From positions 62,001 through 126,000 of the forward strand of contig NZ_NJIH01000015.1 of NCBI RefSeq assembly GCF_002209565.1: a DNA stretch of 64,000 nt, in the 5' to 3' direction. Source of the stretch: Candidimonas nitroreducens (GTDB taxonomy: Bacteria > Pseudomonadota > Gammaproteobacteria > Burkholderiales > Burkholderiaceae_B). Positions 36,129-45,809 of this stretch are shown one piece after another (position 1 is the stretch's first letter; the number at the start of each line of letters is the position of its first letter). The position numbers and the translations under genes are program-made. The notes under the pieces are model-generated. The model saw only the letters and a program-made list of their open reading frames with translations. It searched no databases and was not told the origin of the DNA.

Positions 36129-37076
36129 ATGTCCAGAATACGGATACTGCAGGTGTGCCGCATCGATCGGCATGTCGACGAGCAATTGGATCAGGCATAT
36201 GAAGTACTGCGCCTATGGGAGCAGGGTGATAAGCCGGGCTATATCGAGCAACATGGCAAGGCTGTGCGCGGCATGGTCACCACGGCGCGCGACGGCGTGG
36301 ACGTCGCCTGGCTGGAGGGCCTGCCCGACCTGCAAGTGGTCAGCAGCCTGGGCGTGGGCTATGACACCATCGATGTGCCGGCGCTGCATGCCCGCAATAT
36401 CCAGTTCGGCAACACCCCCGACGTGCTCAACGACTGTGTCGCCGATATGGCCCTGGCCCTGCTGCTGGCAAGCTCGCGCAAGCTGCTGCCTGCCGACCGT
36501 TTTGTGCGCGATGGTTCCTGGGGGCGCAGGCAGTCGTTCCCGCTGGCCGGCAGCGTCGCCGGCAAGAACCTGGGCATCGTCGGCCTGGGTAAGATCGGCC
36601 AGGCGGTGGCGCGCCGCGCCGAGGGCTTCGGCATGCAGATCCGCTATCACAATCGCAGCCGCAACGACCAGGTTGCTTATGGCTATGAGCCCACCCTGGT
36701 CGGGCTGGCCGAGTGGGCCGATTTCCTGGTGCTGACCTGCCCGGGCGGCGCCGCCACGCATCACATGGTCTCGCGCGATATTCTTGAAGCCCTGGGCGGT
36801 GATGGCACGCTGGTGAATGTATCCCGCGGCTCGGTGGTGGACGAGAGGGCGCTGCTCGACGCCTTGTCGCATGGCAAGCTGGGCGCCGCAGCGCTCGACG
36901 TGTTCGAGGACGAGCCCAATGCGCCGGCCGAACTGTTCGCCATGGACAATGTGGTGCTGTGCCCGCACGTGGGCAGCGCCACGGTTGAAACCCGCCGGAA
37001 AATGGGCCAGCTCGTGCTCGACAACCTGGGTCATTTCTTCAAGCACGGCCGCGTGCTGACTCCGGTGGACGGCTGA
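36129..37076 (+). CDS. D-isomer-specific 2-hydroxyacid dehydrogenase
   Basis: 315 residues from ATG 36129; a longer in-frame ORF overlapping the Lrp gene is not real. NAD(P)-binding loop GIVGLGKIGQAVARR; catalytic Arg in NVSRGSVVDERALLDAL, Glu in LDVFEDEPNAP and His in LCPHVGSATVETR. These resemble hydroxypyruvate/glyoxylate reductases. It reduces 2-keto acids or oxidises D-2-hydroxyacids. It lies alone between the Lrp gene and a LysR gene, so its pathway is unclear. Confidence 0.92.
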   Translation: MSRIRILQVCRIDRHVDEQLDQAYEVLRLWEQGDKPGYIEQHGKAVRGMVTTARDGVDVAWLEGLPDLQVVSSLGVGYDTIDVPALHARNIQFGNTPDVLNDCVADMALALLLASSRKLLPADRFVRDGSWGRRQSFPLAGSVAGKNLGIVGLGKIGQAVARRAEGFGMQIRYHNRSRNDQVAYGYEPTLVGLAEWADFLVLTCPGGAATHHMVSRDILEALGGDGTLVNVSRGSVVDERALLDALSHGKLGAAALDVFEDEPNAPAELFAMDNVVLCPHVGSATVETRRKMGQLVLDNLGHFFKHGRVLTPVDG

Positions 37077-37155
37077 TGCGTCTGCGGCGGATGCTGGCGG
37101 GTGCACACTCGTGCGGGCATGGCTCCGCTGCTGTAATTGACGGCTTTGTAGGCTC

Positions 37156-38100
37156 ATGAACATCCGTTTTCTGGAGACATTCATCTGGCTGGCCAGGTTG
37201 CAGAATTTCCGCCTGACCGCGGAGCGTCTGCACACCACGCAGGCGGCCGTGTCCAGCCGCATCGCGGCCCTGGAGGACGGCTTCGATGTCCGGTTGTTCG
37301 AGCGCAATTCCCGTTCCGCGACACTGACCCCGGCCGGGCGCAGGATGCTGGCTTATGCCGAGCGCATCGTGCGCCTGAACGCCGAAATGCGCCGCGACGT
37401 GGCCGGCACGGGGGCCGACGGCGGGCTGGTGCGCCTGGGCGTGATCGAATCCATCGTCCATAGCTGGTTCCCGGTTTTCATGGCGCGTCTACGCGAGTGC
37501 TATCCGGGAATCGATATCGAGGTTACTAGCGACACTACGCTGCACCTGGCCCGCTTGCTGCAAACCGACGATGTCGACGTGATCCTGCAGGCCAGCCGAG
37601 TTCCCGGTCGGGAATTCGTCAACCTGAATCTGGGAGAGTTTCTGCTGCGATGGGTGGCCAGCCCTTCTTTGCGGTTGGCGGGCGCGCCACTCGACCTGGC
37701 CCACCTGGTGCAGTTTCCCGTCGTCAGCTTCGCCCGTAATTCGGGGCCGCATGCCAACTTGGAGCAGCTGTTTGCCTGTACCGTCGATCGTCCCGCGCGC
37801 ATCAACTGCATCACCTCGATCGCCGCGATGATCAGGCTGGTTGCGGACGGCTTCGGCGTTGCCGCGCTTCCTGTGGCGACGATACAGCGCGAATTGCGTG
37901 AAGGCTCACTGGAATTGTTGGACGTGCGTGCCGACTTGCCCGCCTTGCCCCTAGTTGCCACCTATCGTGTCCAGAGCCATCCTCTGGCCGCGCACATCGC
38001 CGAGATCGCCAGTCATGCCATATCGGGTTTCGGATCCTTGCCGGAGCATAGCGTTGGCAAATTGAATCCCGACCTCCGCAGGGGGCCCCGGCACCGCTGA
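37156..38100 (+). CDS. LysR-family regulator of the DUF2848/amidase/Bug/M24 cluster
   Basis: 314 residues. HTH FRLTAERLHTTQAAVSSRI at the N-terminus and an effector domain (GVIESIVHSWFPVFMARL onward). All neighbours downstream are on the same strand and closely spaced, so this is a probable regulator in cis. It begins 79 bp after the dehydrogenase gene and ends 117 bp before DUF2848. Effector unknown. Confidence 0.9.
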   Translation: MNIRFLETFIWLARLQNFRLTAERLHTTQAAVSSRIAALEDGFDVRLFERNSRSATLTPAGRRMLAYAERIVRLNAEMRRDVAGTGADGGLVRLGVIESIVHSWFPVFMARLRECYPGIDIEVTSDTTLHLARLLQTDDVDVILQASRVPGREFVNLNLGEFLLRWVASPSLRLAGAPLDLAHLVQFPVVSFARNSGPHANLEQLFACTVDRPARINCITSIAAMIRLVADGFGVAALPVATIQRELREGSLELLDVRADLPALPLVATYRVQSHPLAAHIAEIASHAISGFGSLPEHSVGKLNPDLRRGPRHR

Positions 38101-38217
38101 TTTGCGGGCACCCGCGCTCATAACAAAAACTGTTCGCTGCTTGCAATATTTTTTGTTGGACTGTGATTTGGTGCGTTTGACATACTGTGGCCAATTCGTG
38201 TTGAAAGGCCATATTCG

Positions 38218-38895
38218 ATGCCCACATTGCATTTTCAAGTAGCCGGTGCGGGTGCACTAGCATTTACCGTCCAGCATCTGGTAATCGCCGGCTGGACCGG
38301 CCGCGACGCGCAAGCCGTCGAGCATCATGTTCGCGAGCTGCAGGAGATCGGCGTGAAGCCGCCGCCCACGGTGCCATGTTTTTATGTGCTTGCGCCGTCG
38401 CTGCTGACCACTTCGGATGTGCTCGAGGTACCACGCGAGGATTCGTCCGGCGAGGTCGAGTTCGTGTTGTTGCAGGCCGCCGGGAGCCTGTATGTCGGGG
38501 TAGGCTCGGATCACACCGACCGCAAGGTTGAGGCCTATGACGTGACCGTTTCCAAGCAGATGTGTTCCAAGCCGATAGGCAGTGAAGTGTGGCACTTCGA
38601 TGAAGTGGCCGGGCATTGGGACTCTCTGCGCATGCGTTGCTGGCGCACGCGTGGCGGACGGCGTGAGCTGTATCAGGAAGGTTCGGTCGACCGGTTGCTG
38701 GATCCGCGCGAACTTGTGCGCCGCTATACGGCTGCGGACAGCATGGAACCGGGTACGGCGATGTTTTGCGGCACCCAGGCTGTAATCGGCGAGCTTGGCG
38801 CCGGCACGGCATTCGAGGTGGAATTGTACGACCCGGTACACCGGCGCTCGCTGCGGCATGCGTACAGTGTGCGTGGATTGGTGGCGGCAGAATGA
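38218..38895 (+). CDS. DUF2848 protein (FAH-like)
   Basis: 225 residues. Recognisable as DUF2848 from IAGWTGRDAQAVEHHVREL, the PPTVPCFYVL strand and YVGVGSDHTDRKVEAYDV; the C-terminal half resembles fumarylacetoacetate-hydrolase-like folds (MFCGTQAVIGEL). Function unknown; the family tends to sit in amidase or hydrolase clusters. Its stop overlaps the amidase ATG by four bases (ATGA), showing translational coupling and a shared pathway. Confidence 0.82.
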   Translation: MPTLHFQVAGAGALAFTVQHLVIAGWTGRDAQAVEHHVRELQEIGVKPPPTVPCFYVLAPSLLTTSDVLEVPREDSSGEVEFVLLQAAGSLYVGVGSDHTDRKVEAYDVTVSKQMCSKPIGSEVWHFDEVAGHWDSLRMRCWRTRGGRRELYQEGSVDRLLDPRELVRRYTAADSMEPGTAMFCGTQAVIGELGAGTAFEVELYDPVHRRSLRHAYSVRGLVAAE

Positions 38896-40247
38896 GCATG
38901 CCCTCCGTCGAGGCCAGGCCCACCATCGCGCAGCTGGCCGCCGATCTGGCTGCCGGCCGCAAGACCAGCATGGAGCTGACCGAAGAGGCGCTGACCCGCA
39001 TCGCCAAGCATGTCGGGCATGGCGGTGTGGCGTTCGTGGCCGTCGATGAACCGGGTGCCATGGCGGCCGCGCGTGCGGCCGACCAGGCCCGGGCTGCGGG
39101 GTATGTGGGGTCGCTCTTGGCAGGGTTGCCGGTATCGGTCAAGGATCTCTTCGATGTGCGAGGCCAGGTCACCCGCGCCGGCTCCCGGGCGCTCGATGGT
39201 AGCGCCCCCGCCGCCTGCGATGCGCCAGCCGTGGCCCGGCTGCGCGCCGCGGGCGCGGTGATAGTGGGCCGTACCAACATGAGCGAATTCGCCTTTTCGG
39301 GCTTGGGCCTGAATCCGCATTACGGCACGCCATGCATTCCGCACGATCCAGAGCGTATTGCCGGAGGCTCCACCTCCGGCGGCGCGGTCAGCGTGGCCGG
39401 GGGAATGGCGGTTAGCGCGCTGGGCACCGACACAGGCGGCTCGATTCGCATCCCCGCGGCGTTCTGCGGCCTGAGCGGCTTCAAGCCGACAGCCGGCCGC
39501 GTGCCTCTGGGCGGCACGGTGCCCTTGTCGGCTACGCTGGACTCGGCGGGCTCCATAGCCCACTCGATCGCATGCTGTGCCGCCATGGATGCCGTGCTCA
39601 GCGGCCAGACACTGGATACCCGACCGGCCGAATTAGCCGGCTTGAGGCTGTATGTGACACGCGATTTTGTTTCCGACGGCCTGGATTCCACAGTGGCCCT
39701 GGCGTTCGAGGCCGCGCTGGAGCGGCTCGTGCGATCGGGCGCGCGCGTCGTATGGTTCGATTTTCCAGAATTGTGCCGCTTGCCGGAGATCAACGGCAGG
39801 GGTGGCCTGACCGCAGCCGAGGCCTGGGCCTGGCATCGCGGATTGTTGGCCGAAAGAGGCGCGGATTACGATCCACGCGTGGCCATGCGTATACGGCGCG
39901 GCGAGCAAATGAGTGCCTGCGAGTATCTGGAAGTGCTGGCGGCCCGGCGGGACATGCAGGCATGCGCGGCGTGGCGGCTGCGTGAGGCCGACGCGTGGTT
40001 GATGCCGTCGGTGGCCATATGTCCGCCGCGCTTGGACGCTCTGGAGAGTGATGAAGCATTCTTTGCCGTCAACGCACAGGCCTTGCGCAACAGCAGCGTC
40101 ATCAACTTCCTGGACGGTTGCGCGGCAACGCTGCCGCTGGGAAATGGCGTCGGCTTGAGCGTATGCGGGCTGCATGGGCAGGACGCCCGAGTGCTTCAAG
40201 TGGCGGGTGCCATAGAAGGCATCGGATATCAATACGGGAGAAACTGA
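38892..40247 (+). CDS. Amidase-signature family amidase
   Basis: 451 residues from ATG 38892, which shares ATGA with the DUF2848 stop. The Ser-cisSer-Lys triad is intact: Lys84 (SVKDLFDV), cis-Ser160 (AGGSTSGGAVSVA) and nucleophile Ser184 (GTDTGGSIRIPA), with the typical 24-residue serine spacing. It hydrolyses a carboxamide to acid and ammonia or amine, substrate unknown. Partners downstream, a Bug receptor and an M24 hydrolase, suggest one imported amide or amidine compound. Confidence 0.93.
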   Translation: MSMPSVEARPTIAQLAADLAAGRKTSMELTEEALTRIAKHVGHGGVAFVAVDEPGAMAAARAADQARAAGYVGSLLAGLPVSVKDLFDVRGQVTRAGSRALDGSAPAACDAPAVARLRAAGAVIVGRTNMSEFAFSGLGLNPHYGTPCIPHDPERIAGGSTSGGAVSVAGGMAVSALGTDTGGSIRIPAAFCGLSGFKPTAGRVPLGGTVPLSATLDSAGSIAHSIACCAAMDAVLSGQTLDTRPAELAGLRLYVTRDFVSDGLDSTVALAFEAALERLVRSGARVVWFDFPELCRLPEINGRGGLTAAEAWAWHRGLLAERGADYDPRVAMRIRRGEQMSACEYLEVLAARRDMQACAAWRLREADAWLMPSVAICPPRLDALESDEAFFAVNAQALRNSSVINFLDGCAATLPLGNGVGLSVCGLHGQDARVLQVAGAIEGIGYQYGRN

Positions 40248-40248
40248 T

Positions 40249-41349
40249 ATGAGCAAGTTGAATCTATATCGATCTACGACGTCCGATTCGTGCGTTCCGT
40301 CCCCGATCGCGAGCAGTGGCGCCGCGGTGCCTGGCGGCAATGGCGCAGTCTCCATGGCGCATGACCAGGGACGGCGCCGGCTGCTGCGTTTTCCACTGAT
40401 GTGCGCCGCGCTGGCGGCGGCCGTGGCGGCCAGCACGGCATGGGCTGCCGACTATCCAGCGCGCCCGCTCAGGCTGGTCGTTCCTTATGCGCCCGGCGCG
40501 GGCACGGACACCGTCGCCCGACTAGTGGCTACCAAACTGGCTCGCAAGCTGGGGCAGACCATCATCGTGGAGAACAAGGCGGGAGCGTCGGGCAATATCG
40601 GCACAGCCGATGTCGCCAGGGCCGCACCCGACGGGTATACCCTGGGGGTGGCCACGCCGGGGCCGGTCTCGGTCGGCGCCAGCCTTTACAAACATCTACC
40701 CTACGATCCGCTGAAAGATCTCCAGCCCGTCATCCTGCTGAACGAAAGCCCGGTCGTCATGCTGGTCAATCCGAAGGTGCCGGCCGCTTCCATTTCCGCC
40801 TTCATGAAATGGGCGAAGACTAAAAGCGGCGGAATCAACTCCGCCATTGCCGCCACCGGGTCAGTGAACCACTTGGCCACTGAATTGTTCAAATTGGAGG
40901 CCGGGGTCGATTTGTACGACGTTCCGTACAAGGGCGGCGCGCAGGCCCTGATGGACACGATAGCGGGGCAGGACGATGTATTGTTTATCGGGCTGTCCTC
41001 GGTCGTGGGCGCGATTTCGGCCAAGCAGCTTGTTCCCATATTCGTGGCCGACAAAAAGCGCAATCCGCTGTTGCCGAACGTGCCGACCAGCGCGGAGGTG
41101 GGTTTTCCCGGCGTCGTTGCCAGTGCGTGGAACGGTATTGTCGTGCCGCGGGGTACGCCGCCGGCGATCGTCGAGAAGTTGAATCATGCGCTCCAATGGG
41201 TATTGCAGCAGCCCGATGTGCGGCAATCCATGAGCGGGCAGGGCATCACTCCCATGGGGGGAAGCGCCTCCGAGTTTCAAACCTTCCTCGAGGCGGATGC
41301 CGCCAAATGGAAGAAAGTCATCGCCGATGCGAAAATCCAGCAAATGTAA
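40249..41349 (+). CDS. Bug/TctC-family tripartite tricarboxylate receptor
   Basis: 366 residues, beginning one base after the amidase stop. The N-terminus is longer than usual: about 45 residues precede the hydrophobic signal (FPLMCAALAAAVAAS), so the true start may be an internal ATG near residue 36 (MAHDQGRRRLL). Motifs: VVPYAPGAGTDTVARL, IIVENKAGASGNIG, APDGYTLGVA and LYDVPYKGGAQALMD. Part of the DUF2848/amidase/M24 operon; likely binds the operon's substrate. Confidence 0.92.
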   Translation: MSKLNLYRSTTSDSCVPSPIASSGAAVPGGNGAVSMAHDQGRRRLLRFPLMCAALAAAVAASTAWAADYPARPLRLVVPYAPGAGTDTVARLVATKLARKLGQTIIVENKAGASGNIGTADVARAAPDGYTLGVATPGPVSVGASLYKHLPYDPLKDLQPVILLNESPVVMLVNPKVPAASISAFMKWAKTKSGGINSAIAATGSVNHLATELFKLEAGVDLYDVPYKGGAQALMDTIAGQDDVLFIGLSSVVGAISAKQLVPIFVADKKRNPLLPNVPTSAEVGFPGVVASAWNGIVVPRGTPPAIVEKLNHALQWVLQQPDVRQSMSGQGITPMGGSASEFQTFLEADAAKWKKVIADAKIQQM

Positions 41350-41362
41350 AAGGGCATAGAAC

Positions 41363-42559
41363 ATGAATGACAAGGACGTCGAGATTTTCAAGCAGAGAAT
41401 CCGCGAATGTGAACGCTGGATGAAGGAACAGGGCATGGTTTCCCTGTTGGTATTCGCCCACGGCAGCAATCTCGGGCCAGCCACTAAAAGTCACGGCTAC
41501 ATGCGCTACTTGTGCGGCTGGGACGGCCACCAGAACGACACTGCCTTGATTATCCGCCCGGGTAATGAGCCCGTGCTGGTCGTCACCAACATATTCGCCC
41601 TGTATTTCTCACAGTCTTATTTCTGGATAAAGAACGTGCGCTTCGTCAAGGCAGCGGCCCTGGGAAGCGAGCTCGCCGCCATGTGCGGGCAGCGGGAAGA
41701 GAATCGCTGCAGGCTGGGCACGCTAGGCTTGGGAGAAATGCCTGTGAATTCCTGGCTCGCCCTGCAGGAAGGGATACGGGGCTGCGAGATGATTGACGCC
41801 GCTCCGCATTTCGATGAGTTGAGGCTAGTCAAAGATGCCCATCAGATGCGGCGCCATCAGCAGGCGGCGGCTTTATGCGACCACCTCTTCGAGACGCTGG
41901 CGGCGGAAATCAAGCGGCCCCGCCCCGCCTACCAGTTGCAGGCCGAATTGGAGCATCGCGCCCGTTATGCCGGTGCCGAATTTTGCATGACCTGGCTCAC
42001 CGTCGGCCCGCAGGCCGACTATTGCCGTTTTTTCAAGGAGGAGTGCGAACGGACGCCGCAGCGCGGCGATCAAGTGCTGTTGGGCATATACCTGATGCTC
42101 GACGGGTATTGGGGGCACGCCATACGCACTGGCACCATGGGACAGCCGTCGGCGTCGCAGCAGCGAGTCTTCGATACTGCCCAGCGTATGTGGCAAGGCA
42201 TGCTCGACGCATTGAAAGCTGGGCAGAACCTGACGCATGTCCATGATGCGGCGGAGGCCGCATTGGCCGCCGATTTTCCCGAAGACCAGGAACGCGTATT
42301 TCGGTTCCGCCATGGGCACGGCCTGGGCCATTCCTACGAGGATCCCGTCAGCAGCCTGGCTTTTCCCCAGCACTACGATCTCGATCGTAGCGCCCGCCCG
42401 AACGTCGCCGGACGCGCAGGCATGCTATTCGAAATTCATCCGAATTTGTTCGTGCCGGGCGTGGGGGGAGCCGCCATCGGCGACATGGTGGCGCTGGAGG
42501 AGCAAGGCTACAGCATACTCACCTCTTATCCGCGCCACCACCTGGATTGGGCCGCGTAG
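41363..42559 (+). CDS. M24-fold hydrolase lacking metal aspartates (creatinase-like)
   Basis: 398 residues, 13 bp after the Bug gene. The pita-bread fold is clear from FRHGHGLGHSYEDP and GMLFEIHPNLF, with a final Glu in VALEEQGYS. The two aspartates that bind metals in Xaa-Pro aminopeptidases are absent: the aligned segment GDQVLLGIYLMLDGYWGHAIRT has Gly and His at those positions (quoted here in two parts, GDQVLLGIYL and MLDGYWGHAIRT). This is the pattern of creatinase and ectoine hydrolase, which act without metal. It probably cleaves a C-N bond in a small amidino or cyclic substrate. Confidence 0.82.
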   Translation: MNDKDVEIFKQRIRECERWMKEQGMVSLLVFAHGSNLGPATKSHGYMRYLCGWDGHQNDTALIIRPGNEPVLVVTNIFALYFSQSYFWIKNVRFVKAAALGSELAAMCGQREENRCRLGTLGLGEMPVNSWLALQEGIRGCEMIDAAPHFDELRLVKDAHQMRRHQQAAALCDHLFETLAAEIKRPRPAYQLQAELEHRARYAGAEFCMTWLTVGPQADYCRFFKEECERTPQRGDQVLLGIYLMLDGYWGHAIRTGTMGQPSASQQRVFDTAQRMWQGMLDALKAGQNLTHVHDAAEAALAADFPEDQERVFRFRHGHGLGHSYEDPVSSLAFPQHYDLDRSARPNVAGRAGMLFEIHPNLFVPGVGGAAIGDMVALEEQGYSILTSYPRHHLDWAA

Positions 42560-42699
42560 GGCTTTGGCCGCTTGCGTATCCATGCGCCACTTCCGTGTTC
42601 CCGGGGGGAGGCCTGGGCCGATCCGCCCTGATTGCTGGCTGACCGGAGGGCTCGGCATTTACAATGCCGGTTCCTGCCCACTTCCATGCGATTCCACCC

Positions 42700-43902
42700 A
42701 TGACCACGATCGGCTCTCCACTGTTTCCTAATGCCACCCGGGTAATGCTGCTCGGCTCCGGCGAGCTGGGCAAGGAAGTGATTATTGCCTTGCAGCGCCT
42801 GGGCGTCGAAACCATAGCGGTCGACCGCTACGAAAACTCGCCGGGCCAGCAGGTCGCGCATCATGCGCGTACCATCACCATGAGCGACCCGGCCCAGCTG
42901 AAGGCGCTGATCGAGGCCGAGCGGCCCGATATCGTGGTGCCCGAGATCGAGGCCATTGCCACGCAGGCACTAGTGGAGCTGGAAGCCGCAGGGGTGGCGC
43001 GCGTCATTCCCACGGCCCGCGCGGCGCGCCTGACCATGGATCGCGAAGGCATACGGCGCCTCGCTTCCGAGACCTTGGGCCTGCCCACCAGTCCTTATGC
43101 TTTCTGCGATTCGCTGCAAGCCATGCAGGACGCCATCGATGCGGGCATAGGCTACCCCTGCGTGGTCAAACCGGTAATGAGCAGTTCCGGCAAAGGCCAG
43201 AGCAAGGTCGACGGCCCCGGGCAGGTGCGCGAGGCCTGGGACTACGCCATGGCCGGCGGCCGTGTCAGCCACGGCCGCGTCATCGTCGAGGGCTTCATCG
43301 ACTTCGATTATGAAATCACGCTGCTTACCGTGCGTGCCCGCGGCGCGGACGGTGAAATCCAGACCCACTTCTGCGACCCCATCGGCCATCTGCAGTCCGC
43401 CGGCGACTATATCGAAAGCTGGCAGCCTCATCCCATGAGCTCTGTGGCGCTGCAAGAGGCGCGCCGCATCGCCAAGGCCGTCACCGACGACCTGGGCGGG
43501 CAGGGCGTGTTCGGCGTCGAGCTGTTCGTGAAACACGACAAGGTGTGGTTCAGCGAAGTGAGCCCGCGCCCGCATGATACCGGCCTGGTGACCATGGCCT
43601 CGCAATGGCAGAGCGAATTCGAACTGCACGCGCGCGCCATACTCGGGCTGCCGGTCAGCACTGCCTTGCGCAGCCCCGGCGCCAGCGCCGTTATCTATGG
43701 CGGCGTCGATGCGCAGGGCATCGCCTACGACAGCGTGGCCGAAGCGCTAAGCGTGCCGCAGACCGACTTGCGCTTGTTCGGCAAGCCCGAAAGCTATGTG
43801 CACCGGCGCATGGGCGTGGCGGTAGCTTATGGTGACACTGTGGCCGACGCGCGCCAGCGCGCCAAGGCCGCCGCAGCTTGCGTCAAGCCGCGGCGCGCAT
43901 AA
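42700..43902 (+). CDS. purT: Formate-dependent phosphoribosylglycinamide formyltransferase
   Basis: 400 residues from ATG 42700; an in-frame ATG at 42664 is less likely because homology starts at TTIGSPL. ATP-grasp enzyme of purine synthesis that makes formyl-GAR from GAR, formate and ATP. Signs: [20 protein letters not shown], the ATP loop [16 protein letters not shown], and [13 protein letters not shown]. It stands alone between the hydrolase operon and the ABC transporter. Confidence 0.96.
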   Translation: MTTIGSPLFPNATRVMLLGSGELGKEVIIALQRLGVETIAVDRYENSPGQQVAHHARTITMSDPAQLKALIEAERPDIVVPEIEAIATQALVELEAAGVARVIPTARAARLTMDREGIRRLASETLGLPTSPYAFCDSLQAMQDAIDAGIGYPCVVKPVMSSSGKGQSKVDGPGQVREAWDYAMAGGRVSHGRVIVEGFIDFDYEITLLTVRARGADGEIQTHFCDPIGHLQSAGDYIESWQPHPMSSVALQEARRIAKAVTDDLGGQGVFGVELFVKHDKVWFSEVSPRPHDTGLVTMASQWQSEFELHARAILGLPVSTALRSPGASAVIYGGVDAQGIAYDSVAEALSVPQTDLRLFGKPESYVHRRMGVAVAYGDTVADARQRAKAAAACVKPRRA

Positions 43903-44180
43903 CGCCGGCGGCAAAGCCCCGGCAGCAAGGCCGGGCGGCGCCGCCGTATGGCGCTTTAATGTGCCCTAGCTTTCTACAAGCTGAACGATATCGGCCCTGG
44001 CAGCGCTGCGCGGGCCGATATACGCCGCGGCGCCGGGGCTCGGCTTGACTTACCGCGCTTGCCGCTCTCATACTTGCCCTCACGCACTCGCGATCTGGGT
44101 GCCGTGGCTGATTTGTCGCGCAGCCGCATCGGCACCAGGATCGATGTAGTCCTTAGTCTCAGTCCTGATGGAGATCTACC

Positions 44181-44996
44181 TTGAAAAAATCAATCACTTC
44201 TCTGATGGCTCCTGTGATGGCCGGCTTGCTGTTCTCGGCCTGCGCATTCACCGCCACCGCCGCCTCCAGCGGCAAAGCCACCATCCTGGTCGGCGCGGAC
44301 ACCACCTTCCCGCCGTTCGAAACGGAAGTCAACGGCAAGGTCACGGGCTTCGACATCGACATGATCCGGGCCATCGCCAAGGCCGAAAACCTGCAGGTCA
44401 GCTTGAAAACCATGCCTTTCAACGGGATCATCCCCAGCCTGCAGGCGGGCTCCATCGACGCCGCGGTGGCCGGCATCACCATCAAGAAAAGCCGCATGCA
44501 GAACGTCGACTTCAGCAATGCCTACTACAAATCGGGCCTGTCCGTGCTGGTCAAGGCAGATTCCAAGATCAAGAGCTTCGCCGACCTGAAGGGCCATGTC
44601 GTGGCCACCAAGAAGGCTACGTCCTCGGTCGACTACATGACCGACCACGGCATCGACCAGCGCTACATCAAGCAGTTCCAGGACATCGACGTGGCCTACC
44701 AGGCACTCATGACGGGCGGCGCCGATGCGGTGGTGTTCGACAACCCGGTCAATGTCAACTTCAAGACCTCTCACGACAAGAGCGTGAAGATCGTCGGCGA
44801 CCTGCTGACGGGCGAATACTATGGCATCGCCGTCTCCAAGAAAAAGCCTGAACTCGTCAAGGAGCTCAACGATGGCCTGGCCAAGATCAAGAAGAGCGGC
44901 GAGTATCATCAATTGTTCGTGAAGTACTTTGGCGGCGATACCCGCGGCGCGGTCAAGGGCGTCGAGTCGCCCAGCAGCGTAGCAGTGTCGGACTAA
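44181..44996 (+). CDS. Polar amino-acid ABC transporter, periplasmic binding protein
   Basis: 271 residues from a TTG start 6 bp after GGAGatctacc; this gives a Lys-rich signal MKKSITSLMAPVMAGLLF. Family SBP_bac_3: ILVGADTTFPPFET, GFDIDMIRAIAK, AAVAGITIKKSR and GEYHQLFVKYFGG. Close in design to GlnH/HisJ. First of three transporter genes. A strong hairpin follows before the permease, which may raise the binding protein's yield over the membrane parts. Substrate likely glutamine, glutamate or a related amino acid, not determined. Confidence 0.93.
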   Translation: MKKSITSLMAPVMAGLLFSACAFTATAASSGKATILVGADTTFPPFETEVNGKVTGFDIDMIRAIAKAENLQVSLKTMPFNGIIPSLQAGSIDAAVAGITIKKSRMQNVDFSNAYYKSGLSVLVKADSKIKSFADLKGHVVATKKATSSVDYMTDHGIDQRYIKQFQDIDVAYQALMTGGADAVVFDNPVNVNFKTSHDKSVKIVGDLLTGEYYGIAVSKKKPELVKELNDGLAKIKKSGEYHQLFVKYFGGDTRGAVKGVESPSSVAVSD

Positions 44997-45093
44997 GCAG
45001 TGCCGTGTCCTGTTGTGTGATTCCATGGGATTGAACATGCGAATCAGCCGAACAAGAAACTAGCCGTCCGGCCGGCGGCCGGATCCGCCGAAC

Positions 45094-45121
45094 CGGCCCC
45101 GCCGCCACGGCAGCGGGGCCG
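45094..45121 (+). other. Intercistronic hairpin in ABC transporter operon
   Basis: CGGCCCCGC (45094-45102) pairs perfectly with GCGGGGCCG (45113-45121) around a 10-base loop, 20 bases before the permease ATG. No U-run. It probably stabilises the upstream binding-protein mRNA or partially limits read-through. Confidence 0.6.
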
Positions 45122-45140
45122 ACCAGACTGAACAAGGCTT

Positions 45141-45809
45141 ATGAATACAATCTGGCACAACCTACCCGTCATTCTTGATGGCCTGCGCCTCACGATCCAG
45201 TATTCGATCGTGGCCATCGTCCTCATGGTCATCATCGGCCTGATCGCCGCGCTCATGCGCTTGTCCAAGTCCGCAGTTTTGCGCTGGATCGCGTCGGCCT
45301 ACGTCGAGATCTTCCGTTCCACGCCCTTGCTGGTGCAGCTGTTTTTCATCGTGCTGGGGCTGCCCGCCATCCTGCCCATGAACCAATGGTTCGGGCAGCT
45401 GACTTATCCGATTCTGGCGGCCGCGGTAACCCTGGGCCTGAACGAAGGCGCCTATGTCACCGAAATCATCCGCGCCGGCATCCTGGGCGTGGATCGCGGC
45501 CAGAAGGAAGCCGCCGCCAGCATCGCCATGACCGGCTTCCAGACCATGCGCTACATCGTGCTGCCGCAGGCGTTCAAGCGCATGATCCCGCCGCTGGTGA
45601 ACCAGGCGGCTCAAACCATCAAAGACACCTCGCTGCTGGCACCGGTGGGCATCGTCGAGATGGTCTACAAGGGCGAGGTCGTGATCTCGGCCACCTTCGC
45701 CTCGTTCTCGATCTGGGGGCTGATCGCCGTCCTGTACTTCATCATCATCTTCGCGGTATCGAAGTGCGCGTCCTACCTCGAGAGGAGGCTTCAAGTTGAT
45801 AAACGTTAA
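45141..45809 (+). CDS. Polar amino-acid ABC transporter, permease
   Basis: 222 residues with about five membrane segments. HisM/GlnP family: [18 protein letters not shown], then the EAA loop with [20 protein letters not shown], and [17 protein letters not shown]. It forms the inner-membrane pore. Its end overlaps the ATPase start by 14 bases, coupling translation. Confidence 0.95.
   Translation: MNTIWHNLPVILDGLRLTIQYSIVAIVLMVIIGLIAALMRLSKSAVLRWIASAYVEIFRSTPLLVQLFFIVLGLPAILPMNQWFGQLTYPILAAAVTLGLNEGAYVTEIIRAGILGVDRGQKEAAASIAMTGFQTMRYIVLPQAFKRMIPPLVNQAAQTIKDTSLLAPVGIVEMVYKGEVVISATFASFSIWGLIAVLYFIIIFAVSKCASYLERRLQVDKR

Noticed and set aside
42632-42665. Sigma70 promoter for purT (TTGCTG / TACAAT)
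   Set aside because: Spacing is 22 bp, too long for a normal promoter.
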